From Pollenia angustigena (lineage: Eukaryota; Arthropoda; Insecta; Diptera; Polleniidae): a stretch of 64,000 nt of DNA. Positions 33,415 to 45,538 of the stretch are shown here, piece after piece. The position numbers and the translations under genes were made by a program. The DNA lies in contig OV884059.1 in the NCBI GenBank assembly GCA_930367215.1, positions 240,621,803 to 240,685,802 on the forward strand, given 5' to 3'. Position 1 is the first letter of the stretch; each line of letters opens with the position of its first letter. Below the pieces are notes generated by a model. The model ran no database searches, was not told where the DNA came from, and was given only the letters and a program-made list of their open reading frames with translations.

Positions 33415-33966
33415 CATTGGATTCAAAAGCACGCAATTTGAGCAACGTAATTTTTTGATAAGCAAAAAATGCTTATTTGTACAAAATAAAAGATATAAAC
33501 TACTTGAGTTTAATTTTTGCTTTTGAAATTATTGAAACCGAAAAATTTTTCATTTACGAGGTTGACATCTGTTATACTGTAATATGTATGTAAAAATGTA
33601 ATAAGCAAACGTACATTTCTACCAATTTTTAAGTTTTAAGACTACTGTCGCGGTGGAAATTCAATCGATTTTATTGTTTGGCCAAATGCTTAGGAGAAAA
33701 ATACAAAAGAAAAAAGGAAAAACTTATGTTTTAACCAGTAAAGAGAACATCTTTCCAAATCATTTATTTAGTTTACGTGACCAGCTCCCAAGCAATTAAC
33801 GGTCTGTTACACTGACAACCCCATAAAAAAAAGAGTAAAATATATTAAGCAATCAAATAGAAATCATCAAACGATAACGCCGAGCTCTTTTGTGCTGTAA
33901 ACAAAATTATGGTAACAAATTGTCTGAATTTATAAATTATCTTTAACCAACGCCAAAGCCGTTAAC
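33415..33966. other. Intergenic, no gene seen
   Basis: AT-rich sequence without TIR pairs, arrays or convincing ORFs. Confidence 0.4.
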
Positions 33967-35210
33967 TAAAGGGTGGCGCATAAGTAACTGTGTGATTTTA
34001 TTTAACGCTTGTTAAAATTTATTATAGCTTGGAAATAAGTTTAGATCATGTTTTGAACATAATCTCTTTCAAATGGTGCCCATTATTTGCTTCAGAAAAA
34101 TAAACAAATTTTATAGATTGCAGTCTGTGGGTTTTAGCCGAAACCGAAACCGCGGTTTTAAATGCTTTAAAACCGAAACCGAAAACCGACATAAAACCTC
34201 GGTTTTAGCTTTTACTTTAACAATGTATTTACTCGTACTTCATATACAAAAACTTTATACATAACAGCCTTCAACAATGACAAGGTATTTCAAAATTCTA
34301 AAAATTCAAAATAAGTACTAAGAAGAACAAATCTTATCTTTATAAGTCTGAGTTAATACGGCTCATGTCTTATTGACAAGATTCTTCCTTTTTCGTCTTT
34401 GAACATGAATTGGCGTTCAAATGATTCATGTCATGTTGACGACATGTGCTTTTTTGATATTGAAAGCAATAACAAAATTAAACAACGAATGAAAAAGCAA
34501 AACGTAAAGACAGTTCATGCATCTGTGTACTCGTTTCTTTTCCCCTCGTCCCTCTCGCCAATAAAGTAGCAATCCTGTCAATAAGACATGAACCGTATGA
34601 ACTCAGACTAACTCTTAAGTGCACACCCTATTTGTGAGGCATAAGCTACCACCTGGGCCACTTGAATTTTGTATGGAGTTTCTTGTGGCTATAGAAAAAA
34701 TTCACACTAACGAGCACCTGGGCAAAGCTGAGACTACTTTATATGTATGCAGTTTTATGGCTATAGCAGGAACATTTTGTTCGGAAATAAAATAATTTTT
34801 CGAAAAAATAGAAAAGAAAGAATTCTTATGTGTTGTGTATGCTTTTTGAAACGTTTCATTTTGATTTTGTTTACTGCAGTACATATATTATAGGTATACA
34901 CTTAAGGGCGAATAAAAGAACCTGAATTGAAACAAATAATAAAATTGTTTTACATACATAGAAATATACATATGAATTTAACTTTGATATTTTCAAAACC
35001 GAAACCGACGGGTTTTAATTATTTTTAAACCGAAACTCTAGTTAACATAGATGATTGTTCTCAGAAAAAGAGGACGTGTGGTTGCCTTAAATAAGTCCAT
35101 TTACTTAGAATGGAATGTGATGGAGCTTAGAATAATTTAACCTTCATGGTAGCCATCAACATTTCCAGAAAATATTCACAAAACCGAGTGATATGTCATC
35201 CCATACTTTA
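33967..35210 (-). pseudogene. Possible Tc1/IS630-type transposon relic
   Basis: On the minus strand a short C-terminal peptide ANNGHHLKEIMFKT ends in a stop, about 45 bases before a terminus-like AAATCACACAGTTACTTATG running to GCGCCACCC. That ending (N-G-x-H near the stop, then a short 3' UTR and TIR) resembles IS630/Tc1-type elements. A hAT-like element splits it at 34121-35040. The sequence on the far side (35041-35210) does not give a clear transposase frame, so the call is tentative. Confidence 0.3.
34121..35040. mobile_element. hAT-like element, about 920 bp, no clear TSD
   Basis: The left end CAGTCTGTGGGTTTT and the inverted right end TAGAGTTTCGGTTTA fit the hAT pattern loosely. AAACCGAAACCG motifs cluster at both ends (34138-34200 and 34995-35035). 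The flanks show ATAGATTG and, six bases beyond the right end, ATAGATGATTG, which may be a blurred TSD. No transposase ORF. Confidence 0.5.
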
Positions 35211-35449
35211 ATAAAAAAATGGCAAAAAGAGACAAAAAAAAACAAAAAAAATATTTCGCAATTAAAACAAATGAAAATTTTTAGCGCCCATTAAATTTCT
35301 TAAATTGCTATTTAATTTAAAATTGAGCTGAAAAAAAACACTTTTATCTTAGACAGAAATTATTTTAAACTCTTTTTATTAGCAGTAATTTTAGAAGTAC
35401 TTTCCTAAAAACAATCAAAAAAAAGGATTATAAAAATGTTCTTGCTGTC

Positions 35450-36053
35450 CAGGGCTGGTAGGTATGGCGAATTCCCGTCGAACGTGGCGATTTTGAAACG
35501 TGTTTGGCGGTGGGATTTTCCATTAGGCACCTGGCGACTTTTTTTTAGTGAATTTTGATATAACTGGCGATTTACTTGGCTATTCTTACCATTTGCATTA
35601 TTTCAGCGAATTTTTTAACAGTTTGCCATTTTTGGTTATCATTACTAATTAAAAAAACTGGCAACTTTGTCACATGATTTTTGTTTTGTTATCATTTTAA
35701 GTTAATTTTATATTCAGTCACTATTTAATTCTAATACTTTGTATGCAGGTCAAAAAACCAGTAATGAAATCGGCGAGGCTGAACTGACGATGTTTAGACT
35801 TGTGTACTTAATTTTAATTTTTTTAACTGAATATATGATCTCCATTTTATGTTATTTAAAAAAAAAGTAACAGAAACCAAACAAATTGTCTCAGTTTTTG
35901 GCGATTTTTTACTGAAATATTGTACTGTTTTTTTTTCTTTTTTTGTATGCAAAATTTTATTAAAAAAAAAATATAACGAAAACTGAACAATATTTACGTT
36001 AGGCGATTTCTGCATCCGGTTTGGCGATGGAGCTCAAAATTCTGACAACCCTT
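35450..36053. mobile_element. hAT-like element, 604 bp, 8-bp TSD
   Basis: The ends are CAGGGCTGGTAG and, inverted, AAGGGTTGTCAG. The perfect TSD TTGCTGTC occurs at 35442-35449 and 36054-36061. TGGCGATTT-type motifs recur near both ends (35466-35560 and 35898-36030). It is non-coding. Confidence 0.85.
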
Positions 36054-36061
36054 TTGCTGTC

Positions 36062-37452
36062 GGTCATCACTTGAATTAATGTTTTTGGGATTTGTTAATT
36101 TCGTTTTAACAAGAAAGTGTGACAATAAATTAATAAATAAAAAAAATTGTAATAATAAAATTTTACGACAAAAAAATGTCCAAAAAGATAAAATCCCTCA
36201 CCACATATAAAACGTAATCGAATTTGCAGCAGACAAATATTTAAAAAGGGTATTTTGTGTAATTAAAAAAAAAACGGCGTGCATCAGAAAACACTGAATA
36301 AGAAAATAAAAAAAATCTAAAACTTTCAATAAATATTTACGATTTAGGATAGAAGAAGTAAAAAAGGAAAATATGAAAAAATTAAAAAGAGGTTTACAGT
36401 AAAAGCCCGATATTTCGTAATCACAAGTTGTCAGCCACTTTTTACGAACTACTGGGTTTTTCGATATAACGGGACTTCGATTTAATGGGTTGTTTCTATT
36501 TATTAACAGGAACAAGCAAACAAACAAAAATAAATTTTTTCTTAGAACGATGATTATTTGTAAATCAAATGGGTAATTTCATGTCAAATCGACCAATAGT
36601 GGGATACGACCCCTTTCGATTTTAATGAAATTTGTTGAGAAGGTTCCTTTTATCTTATAAGCAACATATATGAAAGAAAAAAAATTTAAAAATTTTAAAG
36701 AGTTTACTTGGGGCTACATTTCCGTCAAGAGGTCCACCGTTACCGAAAATTTAAAACTTATTAAAATCTGATTATTTTACGATATTGTTATAGAGAAATA
36801 TTTAGATTTTACTAATTTTATAAATTTACCCATTAATTTGTTTGCTTAGATGAACAATCAGACTGCAAAGTTGTTCGAATGTAATTTCTTATTTGTGAGA
36901 TTTTTTTTATTTTATGTTTTTTTTAATCTTGACTTCCTTAAAAGAGGTCATATTTGATAAAAATTATTCCAAAAAACCTTCTTAAATGGTCTGTAATCTA
37001 AAAAAGAGTCAAAGAGAAATATATTATTCGGTTTAACGGTAAATTTTTATTTTATTTTGATCATTACTCAGTTAAATTATAACGGAAAAAAATTCACATT
37101 CGAAATGTCACGTATCGACCCAGATTTTGGCTTAAAAACAAAAGAAAATACATTTAATGTAACATTGAAAGTAGTAAAAAAATCATTCACTTTGTAAAGC
37201 TGATAGCTTCAAAGTGGGAACTCGCCATATAAAATTCATGTCTTCCGTAAACGGTATAGAAAGCGAAACTCTTATATTTCTCCCTTACAAACCTGCATCG
37301 TTTTTATTAGGATATTGCTAATGTCACAGATTGAAAAAATTCGAAACTTTATATGTGATTTTTGAAAATTTACTCCTGATCTCTTCTTTGCGGTTATATT
37401 TTTTTTTTTTAATTTATTCCTATAGGAATAAGGGATGATTATATTAGATTTA
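36062..37452. other. Intergenic with a pogo-like end and a shared repeat
   Basis: 36401-36500 begins ACAGTAAAAGCCCGATA and continues with TTTCGTAATC and ATAACGGG words, matching the left arm of the pogo-like MITE at 50591-51095, but no right end was found. 36565-36690 is the reverse complement of about 49903-50035 (ATTTCATGTCAAATCGACC, ACGACCCCTTTCGATTTTAA). The rest shows nothing recognisable. Confidence 0.5.
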
Positions 37453-37568
37453 CGTCCATTTTCACCAAGTTCGGTTAAAACTTACTTTCAATTAAAGTTC
37501 CGGTTACCAATATGTTTTGACATCTATAACCGAAAGTTAATTATAACCTAACTTGGTGAAAATGCCCG
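37453..37568. mobile_element. Palindromic MITE, 116 bp, TA TSD
   Basis: The ends CGTCCATTTTCACCAAGTT and, inverted, CGGGCATTTTCACCAAGTT are flanked by TA. The arms cover most of the length, giving a hairpin. Confidence 0.75.
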
Positions 37569-37849
37569 TAAGAGTAAGTTTTTAAAAAACGACTTTAAAG
37601 TTTAAAATTGCAATTCTACAAAATTAAAATAATATACTTAAGCAATTTTCCATTTTTGCCACAGATTTTTTGCACTACCCCTCACTATGATTGACACTAA
37701 CTTTAACAGGATGTCAAATTATGTAAGGAGATTATGCACTGTCTGTGCTCTCTATTGGTTTTTAGTATTTTTTTAGTACACTTTATATATTATAGTATAG
37801 TTGATTTTCAACCATAGCAAACCATACAATTATTCGTTGTAAACAAAAT

Positions 37850-37995
37850 GTTGTTATTAATAACCATAAATGGTCCGAAGGCAACCATAATATTGTTGCG
37901 GCTTCATGTTGGAGGCCTTATATTACCATAATGTAGTTGCAGTGACAATTATATGGCTAAAGAAACCATAATACCATTATAATTTTTTCGTTGAA
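37850..37995. repeat. Foldback-F fragment
   Basis: AACCATAAATGGTCCGAAGG, GGAGGCCTTATATTACC and GTGACAATTATATGGC parallel the F arm at 57590-57700. No array or ends are present. Confidence 0.5.
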
Positions 37996-39333
37996 AATAG
38001 TTTTCTTTTCTGTGCGAGCACTTTTGTAAATTTAATTACACACGTTAAAGAAAACTTGCCCTCATTGACTTATTTTATAACGAATAATCTCATTGATTTG
38101 GTATGAATGGACGCTTAAGTCGAAACTGAAAATAGTGAATAACAAGCACTTTAATTTTAATTTTATATCATCATAAAGCAATGAAATTGAACTGTTTTAT
38201 TACAGTCATTTTAAAAAACACATTAAGATAACTTTAATTGACTCTTGAATTACGTGAAGAGGGCAGACCATAAGAAAGATTTTATTATTTTCACATTTAA
38301 CCAGCAGAGGAATGCCGCAGTGACCAGACAAAAATTTTTTAAAATTTAGATTTTGATACTTTAACCATTTTCGATTCTTAACATGCTTTCCGATAACTCT
38401 TTCATGTAAACCTAGAGAAAAATCATTAACCAAAATAGTTTCTCAAGCTTTTGTTTAATTTCAAAAGTGTATGTTGGATTTTCTTCCTTAGGAAAAGCAC
38501 AAGCAGTGAGCTTATATTAAATAATTCAAATAATTTTTTTTTTAATAATTAGTATTGTGGTTATTTTGTTGAACTATTTATGGTTTTTAATCAAAATTTT
38601 TCGAGCCCCAGCCACGTCAAGAATGAAATATTATCAATAACAATTTTGATTAATTTTCATGTTGTAAAATTCCTTTCTTCATAAAAATAATTTAATGAAA
38701 AATTAAATTTCATGAACTTAAGCCTAATTAAAAATATTAAAAATTTGCATTAATTTTTTTTTTTACTATTTTATGTTCATCTTTCTTTGTACGTTGTCAT
38801 GAATAAAACTGCAGAAGATAATTTTACTCAATGCAAAAAAAAAAAACTTATTTTATCTCTTTTTTTTAAATGGACACATGTGTACCAAGTTGTTGTTGCG
38901 GTTTCGTTATTGCTGTCAAACTTTAGTTTTGCTTAATTATACCCTACAGCATCATAGATAATGAGAGAATTATTCATTTGTGCTTATGTGTCTTACAGCC
39001 TTTTTGCACTTGCATAAATTATGGAGGAAAGCATGGAAGATGTTGAAAGTGTGAAACATGCATTCATACTTTCAACATATCTGGAAAAAACTTATTTATT
39101 AAAAAAAAATTGTTTTTCAAAATTTAAAAAGACACACCAAAATGTGTTTGCAATTAATTTTGCTAAAAAAAAAAAAAAAAAATTGCTTTAAAAGGGAAAA
39201 CTTGACAAATGTAAAACTGCTTTTAAAGCAAATGTAATGCTGTTAGCGATGCCACAATAAATAATAATAGAATTTATTGTAACTTTTCTAGTGGTGACAC
39301 TTAAATAATCGAAATATGTAGAATAATAAGATA
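37996..39333. other. Intergenic, no gene seen
   Basis: AT-rich. The word CGCTTAAGTCGAAAC near 38112 and CACAATAAATAATAATAG near 39251 echo the ends of the MITE at 27135-27382, but the interval is too diverged to call one element. Confidence 0.35.
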
Positions 39334-40020
39334 CACAGAAAGAAAAGCACTCGGGATAAATCAAGTTTTTATGATTGCTTTAAGTAGGAGTCGTTTCAAG
39401 TACGAATAACACTAAAACGTACTCAAAACAATCCTAAATGGGATTACTTTCCAAAATCAATCCCGGAATTTCTTGAAATAAGTATAAAATCCTTAAATCA
39501 AGTAAAAAAATGATTTAACTTTTTATAATGTTTAACCCTCCATCTTACGCATGTTTTGATTTTCTATACACATTAAAAACAGTCTGGCCTGACTCATGTT
39601 TACCACGAAGGGTAAAAAGTAAATTTAAACTCTGGTTTCTCATTTAGTTTATATTTTTGGTTAAATATGTACATACGATTTCTAAGGTTAAAACCATATC
39701 GGTGTAAGGTGTAATTCGGGTAAGTAAATCAATCATAATAATTTTTCTTTCCAATTCGGGATAAAAACAACGTTATAATACCTGAATCAAGCGCATTTAT
39801 GAGATTGATTCAATCTTAGTTTCACCTTAATCAATCTCATTTTCAGATTATACCAAGTACGCAATCGGGATTGAATATGGATAATTAAAGTATTTGCGAT
39901 TGAAAATCCGTACTTGAATCAATCTTTCTGTACTTGATTCAAGAAAATCCTTACTCACCGTAATATTAATACCGCTTCGGATTGATTTGAGTACGGATGG
40001 ATTGATTTTTCTTTTGAGTG
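39334..40020. mobile_element. Tc1/mariner-type MITE, 687 bp, TA TSD
   Basis: The ends CACAGAAAGAAAAG and, inverted, CACTCAAAAGAAAA are flanked by TA at 39332-39333 and 40021-40022. TTGATTCAAGTA and AATCAATCC words recur inwards from both ends. There is no ORF. Confidence 0.65.
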
Positions 40021-40200
40021 TAGAAACATCTTGTAAATATGTTAATTTTTAGCTCTTTGTAGTTCTAATGGAAAAATTTCAACAACTTTGCAAAGTCGAG
40101 ATAAGAAAGCAAAAAAGTTTAAAAAACAACTCGGTGAAAAATTCATTAAGCGACATAATTCGTTTAAGCTTTTTTGAGGTAAGAGCTCGATTTAATCAAA

Positions 40201-40404
40201 ATGCGACGATCACGTGCAAATATTGAGAGCAATACACGACGAACAAATCGTTTGCGGACATAACGTTCACAACAAAGTCAAGAAGAACGCGCAGCAGAAA
40301 TTGAAGAATCTAGACATCGATTATTACGTTTACGAGAAAATTACACAGAGCAACAACGCGAGATGCAAAATGAAGAACAACGTCTAAGAACACTAATCGA
40401 ATAA
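40201..40404 (+). pseudogene. Arg/Gln/Glu-rich ORF fragment, Helitron-like N-terminus?
   Basis: The frame reads MRRSRANIESNTRRTNRLRT, a stop at 40261-40263, then RSQQSQEERAAEIEESRHRL and REMQNEEQRLRTLIE, ending at 40404. Highly charged Q/E/R helices with EER repeats are a common start of insect Helitron Rep-helicase proteins, which is my best guess. No Rep or helicase motif follows, so identity is uncertain. Confidence 0.3.
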
Positions 40405-40519
40405 CCTTTACGCGTCTGGCATTTAACTACGACCCAACAAGTTATTGAACAATATTTTTGAACAAGTTATTCACTAATAATAAAAGACTTTGTACAATAA
40501 ACCTTTTATAAATAATAAA

Positions 40520-40735
40520 ATTAAGACTAAGGTCCAGCAATGCGGACCGGGTCCTGCAAGTATAGCATAAAAGCAAAGTTTTATTGTTGAAAGACAACCA
40601 TACTATTACTTGCGGTAAACACATATCTTTATATCTTTGAGGCTTCCATATCTGAAACTGTTTAACCCACAATATTGCTGCCACTAACAATATTGCGGAA
40701 GTAACCATCATCTGTTTTAAACTTTACTTTGAAAA
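40520..40735. repeat. Possible foldback-F relic
   Basis: GACAACCATACTATTA, GAGGCTTCCATAT and ACAATATTGCTGCC words recall F arms in order, with low identity. There are no ends or array. Confidence 0.3.
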
Positions 40736-41709
40736 AATGGTTTTGTGACGATTTTAAAAATTAAGTTTTATATGCTGGCTCAAAATGTTTCATAATTCTC
40801 TTTTGAACCTGCGTGTACATCAAGCCTATAGGAACACAAAAACAAAATAACAAAAATAATTTTCTGGTAAGGTTAAGGATGTAAACAGGGCTGCCAGATT
40901 TAACGATTTATCGTCATTTTGACGATTTTTTGTTCCGAAATTAGCAAAGTGCCGATATGCTGATTTTTTTCTAAAAAGTGACGATTTTTTTCTGTCTCCA
41001 AAGTCTAAATAAGACATTAAATTTTCTAACACGTTCGTTTTTTATCTCGGAATGTTTAACAGCCGTACCTTAACAAGAGCGGAACGCGGAAACTTTTCTT
41101 TCGCTTAGCTTTTACGCTGATATGCCGTACCGAAGCAAGAGCGTCAACGTTGTGTCACGAGCAGAAGTGATAGCTTTCTTGTTCAATAAAGCCCACAAAT
41201 TATTAATAAAAATAGAGATAAAAAACACTAGATTGACCAAAAAGTAGCTTAATTGCCATTATTAATTAATAATAGCGGCAAACTTTTCTATTAAACCAAT
41301 TGAAAGCATTGAGGCCGGTCTATTCATAAACTAGAAAACGCGTGCCGCTTTTGTTTAGGTATGGTTTTAATATAAAAGCCTTAAGAAAATCTTCAAATGA
41401 GTATTTTTCAGAGTACAACTACAATGTTAGACTTTGTTTATCTTTCGTCAAACCGTCATCGAATTAACCTTTTACTACTCTCTGTACAAATCATATTTGA
41501 GTCCTTTACGATTCTTGACATGAAAGACTCGTTAGATAATCTTTACCCATGTCTTAAACGATTCCCACACAGCGATGCCAGAAGTGCGGATTTATCTGCA
41601 TTTTGCAGATTTTATCCACAAAAGACTACTTAAAAATTTGCATTGTCTTAACACATTCATATCGCCGGACTAATGTTTTCTGATTTTACCCGAAATAATA
41701 TGCATATAA

Positions 41710-43534
41710 ACATTAGGGTGTCCCAGGATTTTCATAGGTGCTCAATTAAAATTTAAAATATGTTAAGAGGTCGCGCAAATGGAGTTTTCAAAAAAAAAAC
41801 GGAGTTTTCGGACTTTTTTGAACTTTACTCATAACTTGGTTAATACCACGAGTTTCTTCACTCCTGAGGAAACAGTTTTAAAGAAAAGTATCCAAGCTGT
41901 ATTCCTGTGTGAAAAAGATATAAGTTTTGGTGATGAGTTCACTCAATTAGATACCCTTAACTACAATTTTTCGTAATTTTTTTAAAAATTTTGTAATAAC
42001 GCTTAACAACTTTTTAAGTTGAAATAAAAACGAAAAAAACTAATGATGCAGTTTTCAGTTCTTACCGTTCCTGAGTTATACCCGTTTTTATCTTTATACC
42101 CAGTATATGTTATTATAAGCTGTTTGCCAGTTCACCAATCTAACCCAATCAACAAAAAAAAAAACTTTTCTTTTGCTCTGTGAAAAATCATTTATTGAGG
42201 TTCTTGCGATGTAGTTCTATACCTTGCAATAAATTCTGGTAATCAGTTTCAGAAGTTGTGACATTAAAATAAGTATTAGCCAAAGCCACACCTCGTTCTG
42301 CAACATCATTTACCACTTGTAATTGTTGAACTTTTTTCTTTGCCTCTTGAAATGACTTGTTGGCTTTCCAATTCTCTGGATCTATTTTTTTAAAATCGAT
42401 TGAAATATTGCAAGCTTCAAAAAAAGTAAGACTGGCTTTTGAAATGAATTGTTGAATTTCTTTATTTCTAAAGTTTTCTTCTGTTAAAGTTACATTGGCT
42501 ACTTCATAATCGCTGCATGGAGTATCTGCAAGTTTTTTTGTCACTAAGTGCAAAGTTTTGGTGTCGATATGTTCATCAAAAAACGCAGCCAATTTCGGAG
42601 TTAAGTACCACTGACGACCTAGAAAAATTTTAAGCGAGGCTTTTGCAACTGCTTTATTAATAATTTTATAACTATCCAATTCCTTTAATAGGCTCAGATC
42701 ATTGAGAGGAGCGTATCGAGGGCACTGGCAGAGATACCAATATTTGATATACATATATTCTTAAAATAAATAAACTTAATTCAAGCAAGGCATCAACTGT
42801 TGATTTGTCTATAAAAGATTGCAACTGGTTTCGGAAAATTCATGTTTTTAAAGAATAGATAATTTTCATCATCCAGCAAACCCGATTGATAGCTCCTGAA
42901 GCACACATAAAAGAGAAAGTGAAAATGACAGTGTGTAACGATTTAGATCAATAAATGTAAGAAGTTAATGACAGTTAAAACCTAACTATAAAAATTTATC
43001 GAAACATACAATAATTATAACGAAAAAAGTATCACAATTTTTAAGGTACATCTATAAAAATAGTGTAACTCGAAAACTGTAGGACTAAATTCCATTTTTG
43101 TTTTTCTTAATTGTTAAGAACTTATCGGTATTCAAAATCGCGTCACGAGTTCTAATACCTTTCATATTAATTTGAAAAGTAATAAACCGTTTTTTACAGA
43201 ATTTGTTAAAAAATTACAAAAATACTTAATATGTGGAATCGTAATGGACAAAAATATTGCCGGAACTTAAAGTTTTTGTATATGGAAAAAAATTTGGGAA
43301 ATTTTCTTTAGAAATATTCGGTCAAAAAATTAAATGAACGTGTTTATTGACAAAGTTAAGAGTCAAGTTTGAAAAAAGCCCGAAAACCCAGATTTTTAAC
43401 AAAGGCTTGATTTGCGCGACCTCTAAACCTTTTCCTAAAAATCTAAAAAAAAAATTCAAAAATACTGGACCCTATAAGCTTTCAAATTATGCTTGAGCCT
43501 CTAACAAAAAAAAAATTTTGCGACACCCTAATGT
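41710..43534 (-). mobile_element. Unclassified long-TIR DNA element, 1825 bp
   Basis: The ends ACATTAGGGTGTCCCA and, inverted, ACATTAGGGTGTCGCA are flanked by GCATATAA (41702-41709) and ACATATAT (43535-43542), a 6/8 match suggesting an 8-bp TSD. The inverted repeats are long: similarity (for example GAGGTCGCGCAAAT on both sides) runs inward about 250 bp. Between the arms is a 188-codon minus-strand ORF. The combination does not match a superfamily I can name with confidence. Confidence 0.65.
42188..42754 (-). CDS. Transposon-borne ORF, 188 codons, uncharacterised family
   Basis: It is the only substantial ORF of the long-TIR element. The leading CPRYAPLNDLSLLKELDSYK is preceded by CTCTGCCAG, an acceptable 3' splice site, so the true start is probably in an upstream exon. 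A candidate exon, SYQSGLLDDENYLFFKNM, lies at about 42900-42800. The C-terminal part (WYLTPKLAAFFDEHID, QVVNDVAERGVALANTY, NLLQGIELHRKNL) resembles a recurring module in uncharacterised arthropod proteins. There is no DDE, THAP or hAT dimerisation motif in view. Helical, acidic-basic mix. Function unknown; a transposase C-terminus is the natural inference from context. Confidence 0.55.
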   Translation of the reverse strand: MYIKYWYLCQCPRYAPLNDLSLLKELDSYKIINKAVAKASLKIFLGRQWYLTPKLAAFFDEHIDTKTLHLVTKKLADTPCSDYEVANVTLTEENFRNKEIQQFISKASLTFFEACNISIDFKKIDPENWKANKSFQEAKKKVQQLQVVNDVAERGVALANTYFNVTTSETDYQNLLQGIELHRKNLNK

Positions 43535-44323
43535 ACATATATATTCATATGATCTTATGTTTAAATATCTTTAAAAGTTGCAATATTTGATCTCTTGTAA
43601 ATTTTCAATAAAACCCTTGATAGTTTAAAGAACATTAATTTGTTTGTTAATTTGTTGTTTAAGATGCCAAAGGTGTGTTTAATCCCTACTCAGCCTGAGC
43701 AGTTAAATATTTTTAATGTAAAAATATGCAAAAATTATCAGCCATGTTCTGTGTTGAAAGTTCAAAATATTTCCTTTTTTATACCTCATACTTCGAGGAC
43801 CACCTATAGATATTTATCATCTATTTAAAATTCCAGAACATGGCCGGATATTTTGAAATTAATTGTTTTATCGTTTTCTAAATAAATTATATAAAAAATG
43901 CACTAAATGAGTTTTGAAAATTTATTGAAGGTTTTTAAAATCTTGACGCAGATTTTTTGATGAAAAATTACGGGTTTTTGCTGATTTTCCCTCTAAAAGT
44001 TCTGGCCACACTGTTCCCACAACGATTGAAGAAGCTGCTTTCGCTGTGCTATGTAAGAATCTCAGTCATGTTACAGTTTTTCCCCTGTGAGGAATCTTCT
44101 ACGATTAAAAAATGGGGTCATCGACGATCAAAGAAGCTCTTTATGAGACTCTCAGTTCCTCTTATACGATTGAAAATGTTATCTGGGTATGAAGAATTAT
44201 GTTTTTGTTTGAATGTTTTTATTTTTATAAAAATCAAAAAAAAATTTTTTAAATAAAAACTAAATTTGGATTTTTTTGTTTTCCTTAGGAAATTGACGAT
44301 TTTCTCTCATATTGATCTGGCAG

Positions 44324-45538
44324 CAGGGGTGCCATATAATTTTGATAAAAAATCGGCATATTTAAAAAAAAAATCGGCATTATCGGCACATTAATATAAA
44401 AAAATCGGCAAAAAATCGGCACATTAAAAATACCTATTTTAAATACAATAAAACTTACAAATAAGAACAATTCAGAATTATCTAATGTTTTTAACTAATG
44501 AAATTTTAAAAGAATCAATCAAAATAAACGTTTTACAAAGAAATTGTAGTAAAATAAAAAGTTTTTTTTATCTTTCTTATAATTAAGTATATTCCATATA
44601 CAAATATTTGAGTTTGACATTTTTAATAAATCCGTTTTAGTATTAATATCAAAACAGTTTAAACTATTAATTTTTAAATAATCTTTAAAAAACGAATAAC
44701 TTGCAAAGATAAATTTTCCAGTGAACATCAAAATTCTGTTACATTAAAAAATCTTTCCACATTTGCGGAAGAATATGGAAGGACCAAAAATTGTACCAAA
44801 TGCTGCCATAAAATGTTCACGTTATAAATCTGAAATTTTTTGCCAAAAAGTTTGCAAATTTATTTAATTTTCCTAACATAAGAATTGGCTATTTAAATTA
44901 TGTACTAACATCGTCCTCAATTGCGTTATAACCTTAAAAAAAAATTATTTAATTATCAAAGTAATTATTATTTAAATTATATTCATTGATAGTGAATATA
45001 AATTTATCTTACCTTTATTCTTTTGTAAGTATTTATCTATCCATTTTCAAACACAAATAAAAAGTGTTGTATATTTTCCTAATAGAAAAAGAAATTTTAA
45101 CTGAATTATTTTGGCACTATGCGCCCACGATTTGGCGTAAGAGCAACAAATTATTATTATTATTATTTTAGGCTTAAAAATTATTTCTTTTTTTACTTTG
45201 GCCTTTAATTTTTCATAGTGGAATATTTTTCAAATAAAAATGTATTAACCAAACAATGTGTGTTTAACAAACACTGCATTTAATATTGAAAAAAACTAAC
45301 CCCTTTTTCTTTAGTAGAAGCGCTGACTTAATAACAGTTGTCTCTTTTCAATGTTACAACTGTTTTAGTATCGCTTAAAGTTAGTGTACTATTATCAAAC
45401 AAGCAAAAAGTAATCGCCTTTTACGTGTTAGTCAAAAAATCGGCATTTTTGGAGCAAAAATCGGCAAATCGGCACTTTGATAGTTTAGGGGCAAAAAATC
45501 GGCAAAATGCCGATAAATCGGCAGAAATGGCAGGCCTG
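44324..45538. mobile_element. hAT-like element, 1215 bp, 8-bp TSD
   Basis: The ends are CAGGGGTGCCATATAAT and, inverted, CAGGCCTGCCATTTCT. The perfect TSD TCTGGCAG occurs at 44316-44323 and 45539-45546; it is part of the outer element's right TIR. AAAATCGGCA motifs are dense at both ends (about 7 on the left, about 7 on the right). No transposase ORF. A 50-bp stretch near 45117-45175 matches one at 53616-53667 inside the piggyBac relic. Confidence 0.9.

Larger units (their letters stand above)
41570..44013. mobile_element. hAT-like element, 2444 bp, 8-bp TSD
   Basis: The ends are CAGCGATGCCAGAAGT and, inverted, CAGTGTGGCCAGAACT. The perfect TSD TTCCCACA is at 41562-41569 and 44014-44021. TTTGCAGATTTT-type words occur near both ends. 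About 1.83 kb of the interior is another transposon (41710-43534), leaving a non-coding 0.6-kb hAT-like element. Confidence 0.85.
41500..44195 (+). repeat. Dispersed family G, copy 1 (interrupted)
   Basis: 41500-41569 plus 44014-44195 align with 58510-58755: AAAGACTCGTTAGATAATCT, AAACGATTCCC, AAGAATCTC, ACAGTTTTTCCC and ATCAAAGAAGCTCTTT. The uninterrupted paralogue at 58.6 kb marks the empty site of the hAT-like element at 41570-44013. No coding content was recognised. Confidence 0.7.

Noticed and set aside
34121..35040. Perfect 8-bp TSD for the AAACCG-motif element
   Set aside because: ATAGATTG on the left and ATAGATGATTG on the right are suggestive, but the right copy is offset from the apparent end, so no TSD is claimed.
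42188..42754. Host gene exon
   Set aside because: It lies between the long inverted arms of a transposon with a probable TSD, itself nested in other transposons. A transposon-borne ORF is the simpler reading.
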